61,131 bases of DNA from a virus: the IMG/VR virus record IMGVR_UViG_3300032284_003381, positions 1-61,131 of that record; one strand, 5' to 3'. Numbering within the stretch: position 1 is the first letter of the stretch; each line of letters starts with the position of its first letter. Made by a program: the position numbers and the translations under genes. The notes beneath the pieces were generated by a model. That model worked only from the letters and a program-made list of their open reading frames with translations. It did no database searches and was not told the DNA's origin. Positions 1-7,333 of this stretch are shown here, piece after piece.

Positions 1-123
1 CAAAACCAACCAGAGGTACAAAACCAACCAGAGGTACAAAAACAAGCAGCTAGTTCAATCGATATGAGCAAAATGGGTTCTTCGCCAGTTACACAAAGTA
101 AAAGTTTAACACCTAAGATATGA
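1..123 (+). CDS. 3' end of an unidentified phage protein (partial)
   Basis: An open frame enters from the left edge and stops at TGA 121-123, giving about 40 residues. It begins with a Gln/Pro-rich tandem motif (QNQPEV twice) and ends in a Ser/Lys-rich tail. No fold can be assigned. The gp20-type portal at the right edge also runs into a Pro-rich repeat, so this could be the tail of a similar structural protein. The two edges do not join in this frame, so I do not claim continuity. Confidence 0.55.
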   Translation, partial: QNQPEVQNQPEVQKQAASSIDMSKMGSSPVTQSKSLTPKI

Positions 124-125
124 TT

Positions 126-989
126 TTACCGATTATCTAGATTTTTTTGTGCTAATTGGCTAATGAAATGTGCATTTGGGGAAGAGTATTGTTGAGATAG
201 AATTTCAAAAGGATCGCCGAAAGAGACATAATTAGGTGGGAGATATTTAAATTGCGATTTATTGAAATGTGGCGGAAGTCCATGTTGGCAATCAATAAAT
301 GGCGTTTTAGAGAATCCCATCATATTTTCTGCGAGTTGGAAATTTTGGGTTACATTAGTTGTGTAACCCATTGAATCTGCAACATTAATTGCCCAAGCCA
401 ATTTATCTGTATGTTCCCAAACTTTTCTTCCTGATATTATTTGTTGTGTAGCAAGTATTTCCAACAGAGTAATTGTTTTTTGGAAGAATTCAATTGGGAA
501 ATTATTAAACATCATTATTGATCCCACAGGGACCCATTTTGACTCATAATATTCTTTTGGATTTATTATCCATTCCCAAAAAGGTCCAACATTTTCAACG
601 GCTTCGTCAAATGTAAAAAATAATTCAGGATAGAAGATGAATTCTGAAAATTGATCATTGACGAATGTAATTTGTGGTTTTTCTCTGAGTATTATTTGTG
701 GTTTTAAAATGGCAAATGGTTGTGTGATTTTTTTATTTGCAAGGCACCACAAAAGCGAATAAAATTCATTAAATGGAGCATATCCTCTAATTTCTCCAAC
801 ATTATTGTGAACATTTTTTCTTGGATGTTTTGAAGAATTTATGCAAAAATGAGGCAGATTTGGCGAATTTGAATCTGCCACGGATATGACTAAATCATTT
901 TGGCAATCATTAGTTTTAAAACTTTCGATAAGAAGTTCTAATTGCCAATGATAATAAGGTGTATTTTCGATGCTAACAAAATATTCCAT
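126..989 (-). CDS. Putative glycosyltransferase-like protein (GT-A fold suspected)
   Basis: 287 aa. The N-terminus (FVSIENTPYYHWQLELLIES) alternates a short strand and an amphipathic helix as in nucleotide-sugar GT-A enzymes, and a DxN-type acidic site follows at about residue 38 (VADSNSP). Family assignment is by general resemblance only; no definite DxD with context is visible. The stop abuts the end of the rightward fragment at 1-123 (convergent). It is the last of a leftward cluster and lies 12 nt downstream of the metallopeptidase gene. Several other sugar-transferase-like genes occur in the window (24.0, 31.8, 33.4, 34.8 kb), which fits a role in glycan modification of virion or host. 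Function is inferred. Confidence 0.5.
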   Translation of the reverse strand: MEYFVSIENTPYYHWQLELLIESFKTNDCQNDLVISVADSNSPNLPHFCINSSKHPRKNVHNNVGEIRGYAPFNEFYSLLWCLANKKITQPFAILKPQIILREKPQITFVNDQFSEFIFYPELFFTFDEAVENVGPFWEWIINPKEYYESKWVPVGSIMMFNNFPIEFFQKTITLLEILATQQIISGRKVWEHTDKLAWAINVADSMGYTTNVTQNFQLAENMMGFSKTPFIDCQHGLPPHFNKSQFKYLPPNYVSFGDPFEILSQQYSSPNAHFISQLAQKNLDNR

Positions 990-1001
990 AACATTAAAGA
1001 G

Positions 1002-1376
1002 TTATTTACAACCAAATTTATTACATTTCAGTGAATCATTATTGTTGTATGTCAAATATTGTTCATAAATTCTATAAACTTCACTGTAAGCAACTCCCCA
1101 ACTTGCATCATGTGCTCTTTTTTCGAATTCCACCCAATTTAAAGAATCATGAAGGTGCGTCCAAGCTCTTGCATGTGACCATTCATGAATTAAAGTGTCA
1201 ATTGCACAATCTTCTGTTATATCCCGATTAATTCGGATATAGAATTTCTTTTTATCGAGAAAACAATCTCCACACAATCCTTTTCCCATTTTTGTGCGAC
1301 GAACGCTTATAGGATAAGCCACTGGACATTTTTTCTTTAAGACAGATACAAGTTTTTTATAAACTCGATATTCCAT
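1002..1376 (-). CDS. SprT-like zinc metallopeptidase
   Basis: 124 aa from the chosen start. The motif LIHEWSHARAW near residue 64 is an HExxH zinc-peptidase site in a SprT/WLM-like setting (known family role: small zinc proteases). A longer reading starts 7 codons upstream, but GGAGGG sits directly before the inner ATG at 1374-1376, so I chose that start. That ribosome binding site is one arm of a perfect 10-bp inverted repeat (1377-1429), suggesting translational control. The C-terminus contains Cys pairs. The gene follows the HAD gene and precedes the glycosyltransferase-like gene on the same strand. Confidence 0.72.
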   Translation of the reverse strand: MEYRVYKKLVSVLKKKCPVAYPISVRRTKMGKGLCGDCFLDKKKFYIRINRDITEDCAIDTLIHEWSHARAWTHLHDSLNWVEFEKRAHDASWGVAYSEVYRIYEQYLTYNNNDSLKCNKFGCK

Positions 1377-1429
1377 TTGCCCTCCAATAATATTCACAGG
1401 ACTGCCTGCAAATATATACTGGAGGGCAA
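1377..1429 (-). promoter_or_regulatory. Hairpin sequestering the ribosome binding site of the metallopeptidase gene
   Basis: TTGCCCTCCA at 1377-1386 and TGGAGGGCAA at 1420-1429 are perfect inverted repeats. In the leftward mRNA the downstream arm contains the GGAGGG ribosome binding site and ends directly at the ATG. The loop can extend the stem with CAGG/CCTG and ATATT/AATAT pairs. The hairpin begins right after the HAD gene stop (1432). No U-run follows, so it is not an intrinsic terminator; sequestration or an RNA-processing site is more likely. Confidence 0.6.
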
Positions 1430-1431
1430 TC

Positions 1432-1980
1432 TTAATTTATATCGTGAGAATGTCTTTGAACAACATCATGTACCACGATTTTATCCAAATTACCATAGTT
1501 TTTCTTCCAAAATTTGGCAGATTCAATAAATCCTTGTACATGTTCTTCACGATCTTCATGAATTTCCAAGACCTTAAGTTCTTCGTGCATAATACTTTGC
1601 GTTATAAAATTGCATTTTATTTCGAAAGTATCATTACCTTTTTGGTTTTTTTGTCCACGGAAGTAATATTCATGGAATTTTAGTTCATAAAAATCACAAA
1701 TTTCTTGAACTCTAGTACGGATTTTGATTGGTCTACCTGTCATAAGCACAAGTTTTGTGTTTTGATCTTGTGCATCTTTACGATATTGTTCAATTGTGTG
1801 TTGAATATACCATTCAGAGGTTGGATTTTGAGGAACGACAGGTGGCAGCAATGATTCTGGTCTTCCCCACCATCCTTCGAATGCAAAATCCTTATTTAAA
1901 CAAGTTTTTGCTTGTTCTCTGGTTGGAGAATTGAACAAAGTGCCATCAAAATCATAAATTACAGTTCTAACGGTGTTCAT
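1432..1980 (-). CDS. HAD-superfamily phosphatase/hydrolase (HAD_SAK-like)
   Basis: 182 aa. Three HAD motifs are visible: DFDGTLF at residues 10-16 (nucleophile D10, acid/base D12), LMTGRP near residue 80 (motif II Thr/Ser), and IHEDREEHV near residue 142 (acidic motif IV). This pattern and size match the stand-alone HAD_SAK group, found in phages and fused in RNA-repair-type proteins. The substrate is unknown. It lies between a CCA/poly(A)-polymerase-like gene and the metallopeptidase, all leftward, so an RNA 3'-end role is possible but inferred. Its ribosome binding site AAAAAGG is one arm of a perfect inverted repeat. Confidence 0.78.
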   Translation of the reverse strand: MNTVRTVIYDFDGTLFNSPTREQAKTCLNKDFAFEGWWGRPESLLPPVVPQNPTSEWYIQHTIEQYRKDAQDQNTKLVLMTGRPIKIRTRVQEICDFYELKFHEYYFRGQKNQKGNDTFEIKCNFITQSIMHEELKVLEIHEDREEHVQGFIESAKFWKKNYGNLDKIVVHDVVQRHSHDIN

Positions 1981-1983
1981 TTT

Positions 1984-2029
1984 ATGCCTTTTTATTGTAA
2001 AAACGTCATTTTATCACAAAAAAAGGCAT
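1984..2029 (-). promoter_or_regulatory. Hairpin sequestering the ribosome binding site of the HAD gene
   Basis: ATGCCTTTTT at 1984-1993 and AAAAAGGCAT at 2020-2029 are perfect 10-bp inverted repeats, with inner TTGT/ACAA pairing. In the leftward transcript the 3' arm holds the AAAAAGG ribosome binding site, just upstream of the start at 1980. The 5' arm begins a few bases after the stop of the upstream gene. The architecture is the same as at 1377-1429. Confidence 0.55.
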
Positions 2030-2037
2030 TTGTAAAG

Positions 2038-3495
2038 TCAATGACCATGTAAATTATCTTGGTACGCTTTATTGAAAAGAATTCGTTTTAGGTGATGGAA
2101 ATGATTTCCTGTCGGCATCATGCCAAAATGTTGCTTATACAGAGGATTTTCTCTTTTTCCATTTTCATCATGGACATAGTAACCTAAATCTTTATCGTCA
2201 TGATTCATGAGAGTTTCGATTTCTGGTCCATGTGCATTATTCATTTTCATCCAATTGCGTATTTTGTCATTTGTCAAACCTGAATGCATAGATTTGACAT
2301 CATGTGCATAATTGGGATCGAAGTTGTTTTTTGCCCATTGATGCAATACAACAAGATGTGCGATATTTGCTGCTTCAGATGGAGACCATCCGGCATTTAC
2401 TAACATTTGAACAACATCTTGTGGATGATGTTTTTTTAGAATCCAAGCAGGAGCCATCCATCGATCACCCGTTAAATTGTGGGGAACGTCATTTGGATCG
2501 AATTCAGCATTTGGAAATAATGAATTTAGCAAACCTGTATGGGAGAGAATTTTTAAATATTTTCTTGGATTGCCATCGTTATGTTCCAATCCACTCAAGA
2601 ATTCTTTTCGAATATGATCTTTAGGAATTCCATTTAAATCTTTATGTTTCATTATTGTGATAACATGTTTTTCTGGGATTTTGCTTGAATCTCCGAATCT
2701 ATTTAAAAATTTAATATATTTAAATGCAACACTTGGATCTTCCGCCATTCTTTTTTCGAATTCATCTCCAACAAATTTAATTTCCCCATTTTTGAGATGA
2801 TGAGCACCACCATGTGGATCGATAAGGTCGCTATTATCGCCATCAGCATTTGTCAATGGGATATACAGCGAATTAATTGTTAAATCACGATTTGCTGCAT
2901 CTTCTTCTACTGAGGAAGCGGATTCTCCTTTATCTGGATCAATTAATCGACTTTTTGGAGATTTAGAAAAGGTAGCCAGATAAAATTTTTCACCTTTAAC
3001 TTCGACTGTAAATTCAAGTTCTTTACCTTGTTTGTCCCATCTAGAGGCATAAAAGATTTTGCTTTTTGAGCCTGCTGGAGGCAAATCAGCATATTTTTTA
3101 TCATCTTGTTTTTTTTCTGGTTTAGTTTCTGTAAATCCTGCTTCTGGTTGGTTTAGGATCATTCGTATTTCGCTAGGTGTTGCATCTGTAACGAGATCAT
3201 ATCCTTTTGGGGTTTTACCTTTGAGGTGATCACGAACGGCACCGCCTGTTAGATAAAGCGATTTCTTTTTAAGTTGTGGTTCGATTTCGCCTTTAGATTT
3301 ATCGATTGTGGTATAACCTGCACCTACATTTGGAGAATCAGCAAAAGCCTTGATAAGTTCCCGAAGATTTTGGCGTGTTTCTTTATTGACAGTAAAAGGC
3401 GAAAATTCTTTGGAACCTTTTTGTAGTTTAATTTTAGAAGTAACAGGCATTGTTTCTTCTCTGAGTCGAATATAATCTACGAATGATTTTTTCAT
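2038..3495 (-). CDS. CCA-adding/poly(A) polymerase-like nucleotidyltransferase
   Basis: 485 aa. The class II signature LTGGAVRDHLKGKTPKGYDL (about residues 85-105) is followed by a TDATPSEI helix and, later, by NRDLTINSLY; the C-terminal half resembles the helical neck/body. An insertion rich in Lys/Ser separates the palm strands. Family members add CCA or poly(A) to RNA 3' ends. The usual catalytic Asp-x-Asp reads Gly-Tyr-Asp here, so the first carboxylate is missing. I start at the inner ATG (3493-3495): a start 13 codons upstream lacks a ribosome binding site, and the inner start gives MKKSFVDYIRLRE, resembling T4 capsid-targeting sequences. Confidence 0.75.
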   Translation of the reverse strand: MKKSFVDYIRLREETMPVTSKIKLQKGSKEFSPFTVNKETRQNLRELIKAFADSPNVGAGYTTIDKSKGEIEPQLKKKSLYLTGGAVRDHLKGKTPKGYDLVTDATPSEIRMILNQPEAGFTETKPEKKQDDKKYADLPPAGSKSKIFYASRWDKQGKELEFTVEVKGEKFYLATFSKSPKSRLIDPDKGESASSVEEDAANRDLTINSLYIPLTNADGDNSDLIDPHGGAHHLKNGEIKFVGDEFEKRMAEDPSVAFKYIKFLNRFGDSSKIPEKHVITIMKHKDLNGIPKDHIRKEFLSGLEHNDGNPRKYLKILSHTGLLNSLFPNAEFDPNDVPHNLTGDRWMAPAWILKKHHPQDVVQMLVNAGWSPSEAANIAHLVVLHQWAKNNFDPNYAHDVKSMHSGLTNDKIRNWMKMNNAHGPEIETLMNHDDKDLGYYVHDENGKRENPLYKQHFGMMPTGNHFHHLKRILFNKAYQDNLHGH

Positions 3496-3524
3496 ATTTT
3501 TTTCCCAATAATAACAGCTTGATA

Positions 3525-3530
3525 TATTTA
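3525..3530 (-). promoter_or_regulatory. TAAATA late-promoter-like element
   Basis: On the minus strand this reads GGTAAATATATC, upstream of the nucleotidyltransferase-like gene. It resembles the T4 late -10 (TATAAATA). Similar elements occur near other gene starts, but the hexamer is common by chance in AT-rich DNA. Confidence 0.3.
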
Positions 3531-3541
3531 CCATCGTCGGA

Positions 3542-4027
3542 TCAATTTTTGATGCCTAATTTATATAAAATATATCCGGCAATGATCATATAAGCTACTT
3601 TCCAAGCTCCATCGAATATAATAAACCAGCGACCATCATTGTTGCCCAATCTTAAGGATATATTTTCCATTTTGATTTGCATAGAGTGCATTGACTCTTT
3701 TAATGATTCTAATTCTTGATCAGAAGCTGTATCTGAAACTTTTTCTGATAAAATTTGCAATCTATTTTCAATGTCTCTGGATTGTAACACAGTTTCAACG
3801 GCTGCAAGTCTTTGGAGGGCAGAATTTTGCATTTCTATTAATTTATCAATTTGATCATCAATTTCTTTTTGTCGCTCGATAATCATTTTAACTCTTTCAT
3901 CTATTCGAGAGGTGAGATCGAAAACCAATTGTATTGATTCGGAAACTTGCCCAAAAAATTGTTCAGTCAAAGGAGCAGATTCTTTGATTGTAGTCTTAAT
4001 TGGTGGCATAATTTTATAATTCTCCAT
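3542..4027 (-). CDS. Coiled-coil protein with C-terminal membrane anchor
   Basis: 161 aa. Residues 40-130 are heptad-rich (RQKEIDDQIDKLIEMQ and onwards), predicting a long coiled coil. The last 30 residues contain one hydrophobic segment (WKVAYMIIAGYILYKL) ending in a short basic tail. No catalytic motif is visible. Upstream is a TAAATATA element; a downstream ATG at codon 7 is an alternative start. It is divergent from the gene at 4051. A tail-anchored phage protein of unknown role. Confidence 0.6.
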   Translation of the reverse strand: MENYKIMPPIKTTIKESAPLTEQFFGQVSESIQLVFDLTSRIDERVKMIIERQKEIDDQIDKLIEMQNSALQRLAAVETVLQSRDIENRLQILSEKVSDTASDQELESLKESMHSMQIKMENISLRLGNNDGRWFIIFDGAWKVAYMIIAGYILYKLGIKN

Positions 4028-4041
4028 ATTGGTACTCTATA

Positions 4042-4047
4042 TATTTA
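4042..4047 (-). promoter_or_regulatory. TAAATA late-promoter-like element
   Basis: On the minus strand GGCTAAATATATAG lies about 15 nt before the ATG at 4027, in the 23-bp divergent gap. It leaves almost no leader. Confidence 0.35.
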
Positions 4048-4050
4048 GCC

Positions 4051-4587
4051 ATGACAAACAAAACTATTACAAAAGAAGAAGTCGTAGACTCAGTGCCTTT
4101 GGAAGTAATTTCACAGGAAGACATAAATTTTGCAGATGAAGTGGATATTGAACAAAATTTCCTTGTTCCTGAGCCACCAACAATGAATGTTGGCATGCCT
4201 GAAAAGCCAGTTGATGCCACCATGCTTATTTCTGATGAAAAATATTTAAGTGTTTTAGATGAAATAATAAATAACATTAGAGACGATAGAAAGCAAGTAA
4301 GTGATTACATTGATAATATTGCTGATATGGTCATAAATGATGGGGACGCAACAACTTCTAGCAAAGAAGCTTTAGTAAATTTAGTAAAGGTGAAAACAGA
4401 CCTTCAAGACAAGATGCTGAAAGCTGCTGATTTAATGACAAGACTGAAGTTGAAAAACACGTATGCCTACAGTGGACCTCATTTAAATGCAATGCAGCAG
4501 AATAACTACAATATCAATTCTGAGGGTACAGATTTTAATCGTAAAGAATTGATTCGTGCCATCAATAACGCCAAGAAGAAAAAATAG
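4051..4587 (+). CDS. Hypothetical phage protein, acidic N-terminus and helical C-terminus
   Basis: 178 aa. Residues 1-60 are acidic and Pro-rich; residues 60-150 look all-helical, ending in KDLQDKMLKAADLMTRLKLK-type helices, then a basic tail (AKKKK). Such a small acidic/helical protein could be a small terminase or scaffold-type factor, but I see no diagnostic motif and do not assign one. No clear ribosome binding site precedes the ATG. It heads the rightward structural block and is followed 10 nt later by the next gene. Confidence 0.6.
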   Translation: MTNKTITKEEVVDSVPLEVISQEDINFADEVDIEQNFLVPEPPTMNVGMPEKPVDATMLISDEKYLSVLDEIINNIRDDRKQVSDYIDNIADMVINDGDATTSSKEALVNLVKVKTDLQDKMLKAADLMTRLKLKNTYAYSGPHLNAMQQNNYNINSEGTDFNRKELIRAINNAKKKK

Positions 4588-4597
4588 GAAATTTAAA

Positions 4598-5920
4598 ATG
4601 GGTCATGCATTAGAAGAATGGTTAAATGAAGCAGGAATTTTAGGAGCATCAAGTGGAGATGTTCCAGCAGGATCTTCGATGGCTATCCCCGGAATGCCCG
4701 GACAAGGCGGTCCACCACCTCAACAAGGATCACCTCCACCCGGAGATCCTAATGTAGCCAATCCTGCTGATCAAAATCCTGATCAACAACCACAAATGCA
4801 GCAAAATACTATACCAGACGTTTCAGGCGATCCTCAAGCTCCTGATATGCCTGAAGAACAAGAAGATCAAGATTTTGAGCAATGGAAAAACAATTATTTT
4901 AGAGAATCTACAAAAGATGATGTTAATAAACTAATTGATCTTATTCACAAGGTTCGTGATATGGATCTTGATTCTTATCCTCGTAAGTTCGTTGAAGACA
5001 ATTTGCAAGTTTGTTTTTTACGTCAAAATGCGAATATTGATAAAGCAAGTAAAGAAATTCGAAGATCAATTAAATCCGATTTAGACCAAAACAATCCTGC
5101 TGTATCAGTAGTTAATCACATTGACAACACTCTGCAAGCAATGCCTGATCTCAATAAAGTTTTCATTAAATTGAAAGGATTATTGGGAATGAAAGGTGAT
5201 TTACATCGCAAATTTATTGCTGCCATTATTGGTGGAGTTCAAGTAGGAACTGGCGGTAATATTGAAGATGTGGTTTATAATGACAGAGATTATTCTATAA
5301 GAATTTCCACTCGGTATAATGATAAATGGGGACGAGTTGATATCGGAAAATGGTCGTTGCGAGAAGATGATGCCGACCGATATTTAACTGAACCAGAACA
5401 ACATAGATTACAAGATGGAAGTCCAGAGGAAAGAGACGTTCTTCGCCGTCGTGTCGTCATGGAAAGTATTGCTGAAACATTCAAAAAGAGAGCATTTATC
5501 ATTAATTCTGTTGGTCAGGATGGCACGATTTACACATTAGGGTGGGATTTAGCAGGAAGCCTTCGTAGTGCGTACACTAGCGGTAAATTAGTTGTAAAAA
5601 CAATTAACAGTGATAACAGCGAAGCTATGATTGATGAGGATGGCAAGATTATTCCTTATGTTGACATTAAAATTAAATATGTAAAAGAAGGAAGCGGCGT
5701 TGATGAAGATGGCAAACCATCAAAAGAAGAGCATGATTTTATGGAAAGAATTGATGGAATGTTATTTTTGACTGCTCAATTCCAAATTTTACAAGAAGCC
5801 TCGTCATCATTTTCAGGAATAGTATTAAAGGAAACACCATACACAGGCAATCCAAGCGATTTGCGTGTTTTACAAAGATGTGTTCCAAACGCTAGCGAAA
5901 TTTTGTTAAGACAATGCTAA
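4598..5920 (+). CDS. Putative virion structural protein with Pro/Gln-rich linker
   Basis: 440 aa. The chosen ATG (4598) has AGGAAA seven bases upstream; a longer reading from 4556 overlaps the previous gene without a site. The N-terminus MGHALEEWLNEAG resembles T4-type capsid-targeting peptides (LxE followed by Ala/Gly). Residues 25-100 are Pro/Gly/Gln-rich and probably disordered; the remainder is a folded alpha/beta domain of unknown family. Placement in the structural operon supports a virion or assembly role. Confidence 0.6.
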   Translation: MGHALEEWLNEAGILGASSGDVPAGSSMAIPGMPGQGGPPPQQGSPPPGDPNVANPADQNPDQQPQMQQNTIPDVSGDPQAPDMPEEQEDQDFEQWKNNYFRESTKDDVNKLIDLIHKVRDMDLDSYPRKFVEDNLQVCFLRQNANIDKASKEIRRSIKSDLDQNNPAVSVVNHIDNTLQAMPDLNKVFIKLKGLLGMKGDLHRKFIAAIIGGVQVGTGGNIEDVVYNDRDYSIRISTRYNDKWGRVDIGKWSLREDDADRYLTEPEQHRLQDGSPEERDVLRRRVVMESIAETFKKRAFIINSVGQDGTIYTLGWDLAGSLRSAYTSGKLVVKTINSDNSEAMIDEDGKIIPYVDIKIKYVKEGSGVDEDGKPSKEEHDFMERIDGMLFLTAQFQILQEASSSFSGIVLKETPYTGNPSDLRVLQRCVPNASEILLRQC

Positions 5921-5936
5921 AATAAAAGGCAAAAAA

Positions 5937-6419
5937 ATGAAACAATTTCTTGAATTTGTAGATCGAAAACAAAGAGAGTCTAAAAAACATCTTAAGCTTA
6001 TGGAAAAGCTTTTAAGAAAAGGTGGATTAGAAGTTCATTCTCACATAGAAGCAGATGATGATGAACCTTATATATTCGTAAAAAGTCCTACAAAGAAACT
6101 AAGTTTTGATGGCATAAGGATTTACGAGATTGGAGAAATGGTTGCATATAGAATTCAGAAAGAAGAAAAAACACAACCATTTGGAAAATCTTATTCTTTA
6201 AATCTTGAAGATATGTTTAACGACTTTATGTCTGAAAACATGAAAGAAAAAGAAGCAGGCAAGAAGGTAATTGAAGGTGTTATTTCTGAAATTAAGAAGT
6301 TTTTTAACAAGAGTGAACGTGCTGAAGAAGAAATGAAAATAAGTGGGCAAGACGGAACCGGATTGATCATTAAGACAGGCGGAAGCGATTATAGCAGTGC
6401 AGTATTAAATCGCATGTGA
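5937..6419 (+). CDS. Hypothetical protein with capsid-targeting-like N-terminus
   Basis: 160 aa. Starts MKQFLEFVDRKQRE, an amphipathic Met-Lys-x-Phe leader like those of T4 internal head proteins. A small beta-containing middle (residues 40-80) and a charged helical C-terminus follow. AAAAGGC precedes the ATG and the gene follows the previous stop by 16 nt, so it is in the same operon. Function unknown. Confidence 0.55.
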   Translation: MKQFLEFVDRKQRESKKHLKLMEKLLRKGGLEVHSHIEADDDEPYIFVKSPTKKLSFDGIRIYEIGEMVAYRIQKEEKTQPFGKSYSLNLEDMFNDFMSENMKEKEAGKKVIEGVISEIKKFFNKSERAEEEMKISGQDGTGLIIKTGGSDYSSAVLNRM

Positions 6420-6421
6420 TA

Positions 6422-6434
6422 GTGATAAATACTT
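6422..6434 (+). promoter_or_regulatory. Late-promoter-like TAAATA upstream of the Pmp3 gene
   Basis: GTGATAAATACTT overlaps the previous stop and lies about 30 nt before the GGAGG of the next gene. The distance is right for a T4-type late -10 followed by a short leader. Confidence 0.45.
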
Positions 6435-6460
6435 ATAGCTCTTTTATTCAAGGAGGTGCT

Positions 6461-6655
6461 ATGAGTAACGAAGTTAAAAAGCAGGATATTGATGAAATAA
6501 GTTTGGTAGCAATTATATTGGCATTCTTTTTGCCACCAGCAGGAGTTGCAATTAAAGAAGGGATTGGTTTTAGTTTTGTTGTAAACATTTTACTAACATT
6601 TTTAGGATTTTTCCCCGGAATTATACATGCATTATATGTAATTTTGAAAAAGTAA
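6461..6655 (+). CDS. Pmp3/YqaE (UPF0057) family small membrane protein
   Basis: 64 aa. The ATG at 6461 has a strong AAGGAGGTGCT site; longer readings from 6416 have none. The segments LPPAGVAIKEGIGFSF and FLGFFPGIIHALYVI are the hallmark of the Pmp3/YqaE family: two transmembrane helices with a conserved G-F-P-G-I-I-H-A-x-Y turn. Members are proteolipid-like peptides tied to membrane potential and stress in yeast, plants and bacteria. The N-terminus is a short charged cytoplasmic extension. The gene forms a single unit between a late-promoter-like box and a terminator. Presence in a phage is unusual. Confidence 0.88.
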   Translation: MSNEVKKQDIDEISLVAIILAFFLPPAGVAIKEGIGFSFVVNILLTFLGFFPGIIHALYVILKK

Positions 6656-6660
6656 CAAAA

Positions 6661-6699
6661 ATAAGACCCAAGGACAGCCTTGGGTCTTATTTTATTTTT
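6661..6699 (+). terminator. Intrinsic terminator after the Pmp3 gene
   Basis: Thirteen-bp perfect stem (ATAAGACCCAAGG with CCTTGGGTCTTAT), ACAG loop, then TTTATTTTT. It ends the transcript that begins upstream of the Pmp3 gene. Confidence 0.9.
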
Positions 6700-6706
6700 C
6701 GCAAGG

Positions 6707-6714
6707 CATAAATA
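6707..6714 (+). promoter_or_regulatory. CATAAATA late-promoter-like box
   Basis: Lies between the terminator and the ATG at 6720, only five bases before the start codon. If used like a T4 late -10, the mRNA would be leaderless or nearly so. Confidence 0.45.
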
Positions 6715-6719
6715 GAATT

Positions 6720-7292
6720 ATGCCACTTCCCTTTCAAGACGCATTATTACAGAACTTTCAAAACAATGCCCCTGCATCACCTAATGCAATTGTAGGTCGT
6801 GGCAGCTTGATTACTTTTGACTACATGTTTTACAAGCATGATCCGAAACCTTTAGTGTTAATAACAGATTATCCATATTTTGATCCTAGAAATGGACCAC
6901 GAATGCGAGAAATTGTATATGTTCGTGGATTAAATTTTCACTATTTAACATTTCCAGCTATTAAAAACTTGATGTTTTTGGAAATGTCTCAAAACAAAAC
7001 AATGTGTGAAAACCAACAATTCAGTTATCAGAATTATCTTAAAGGCACTGTAAAACCAATAATGCCTAGATCTGCATTTAGACAATATAAGGTTCAAGGA
7101 GTCAGATCTATTAAGAAATTAAATTGTGAGTTCATAGTAAAAGCACTTGAGATATCAAGATCTTTCGATCCAAATCAGATTGAAGCAATTCGTAAAGAAG
7201 TTAGAGAACAAATTCGCAGAATGGCTAATCCACAGGCAGCACCTACAGGTGAAATGCCTATGAATCAAAATATTAATCCTCCAAATCAATAA
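6720..7292 (+). CDS. Conserved phage structural/assembly protein, unknown
   Basis: 190 aa. A compact beta-rich core (residues 25-85) carries SLITFDYMFYKHDPKPLVL and RGLNFHYLTFP, a pattern seen in uncharacterised T4-type phage proteins. The C-terminus (140-190) is helical, then Pro/Asn/Gln-rich. There is no Shine-Dalgarno just upstream, only CATAAATA and AAGG further off. It follows a terminator and directly precedes the tape measure, so it heads the tail operon and may be a tail or completion factor. Confidence 0.6.
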   Translation: MPLPFQDALLQNFQNNAPASPNAIVGRGSLITFDYMFYKHDPKPLVLITDYPYFDPRNGPRMREIVYVRGLNFHYLTFPAIKNLMFLEMSQNKTMCENQQFSYQNYLKGTVKPIMPRSAFRQYKVQGVRSIKKLNCEFIVKALEISRSFDPNQIEAIRKEVREQIRRMANPQAAPTGEMPMNQNINPPNQ

Positions 7293-7333
7293 TATAATAA
7301 AGTTTCTCTTTTAGAGATATGATGTAGGTGAAA

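Noticed and set aside
1377-1429. Intrinsic terminator reading of the two inverted repeats near 1.4 and 2.0 kb
   Set aside because: Neither stem is followed by a U-run in either direction that would support termination; both overlap ribosome sites.
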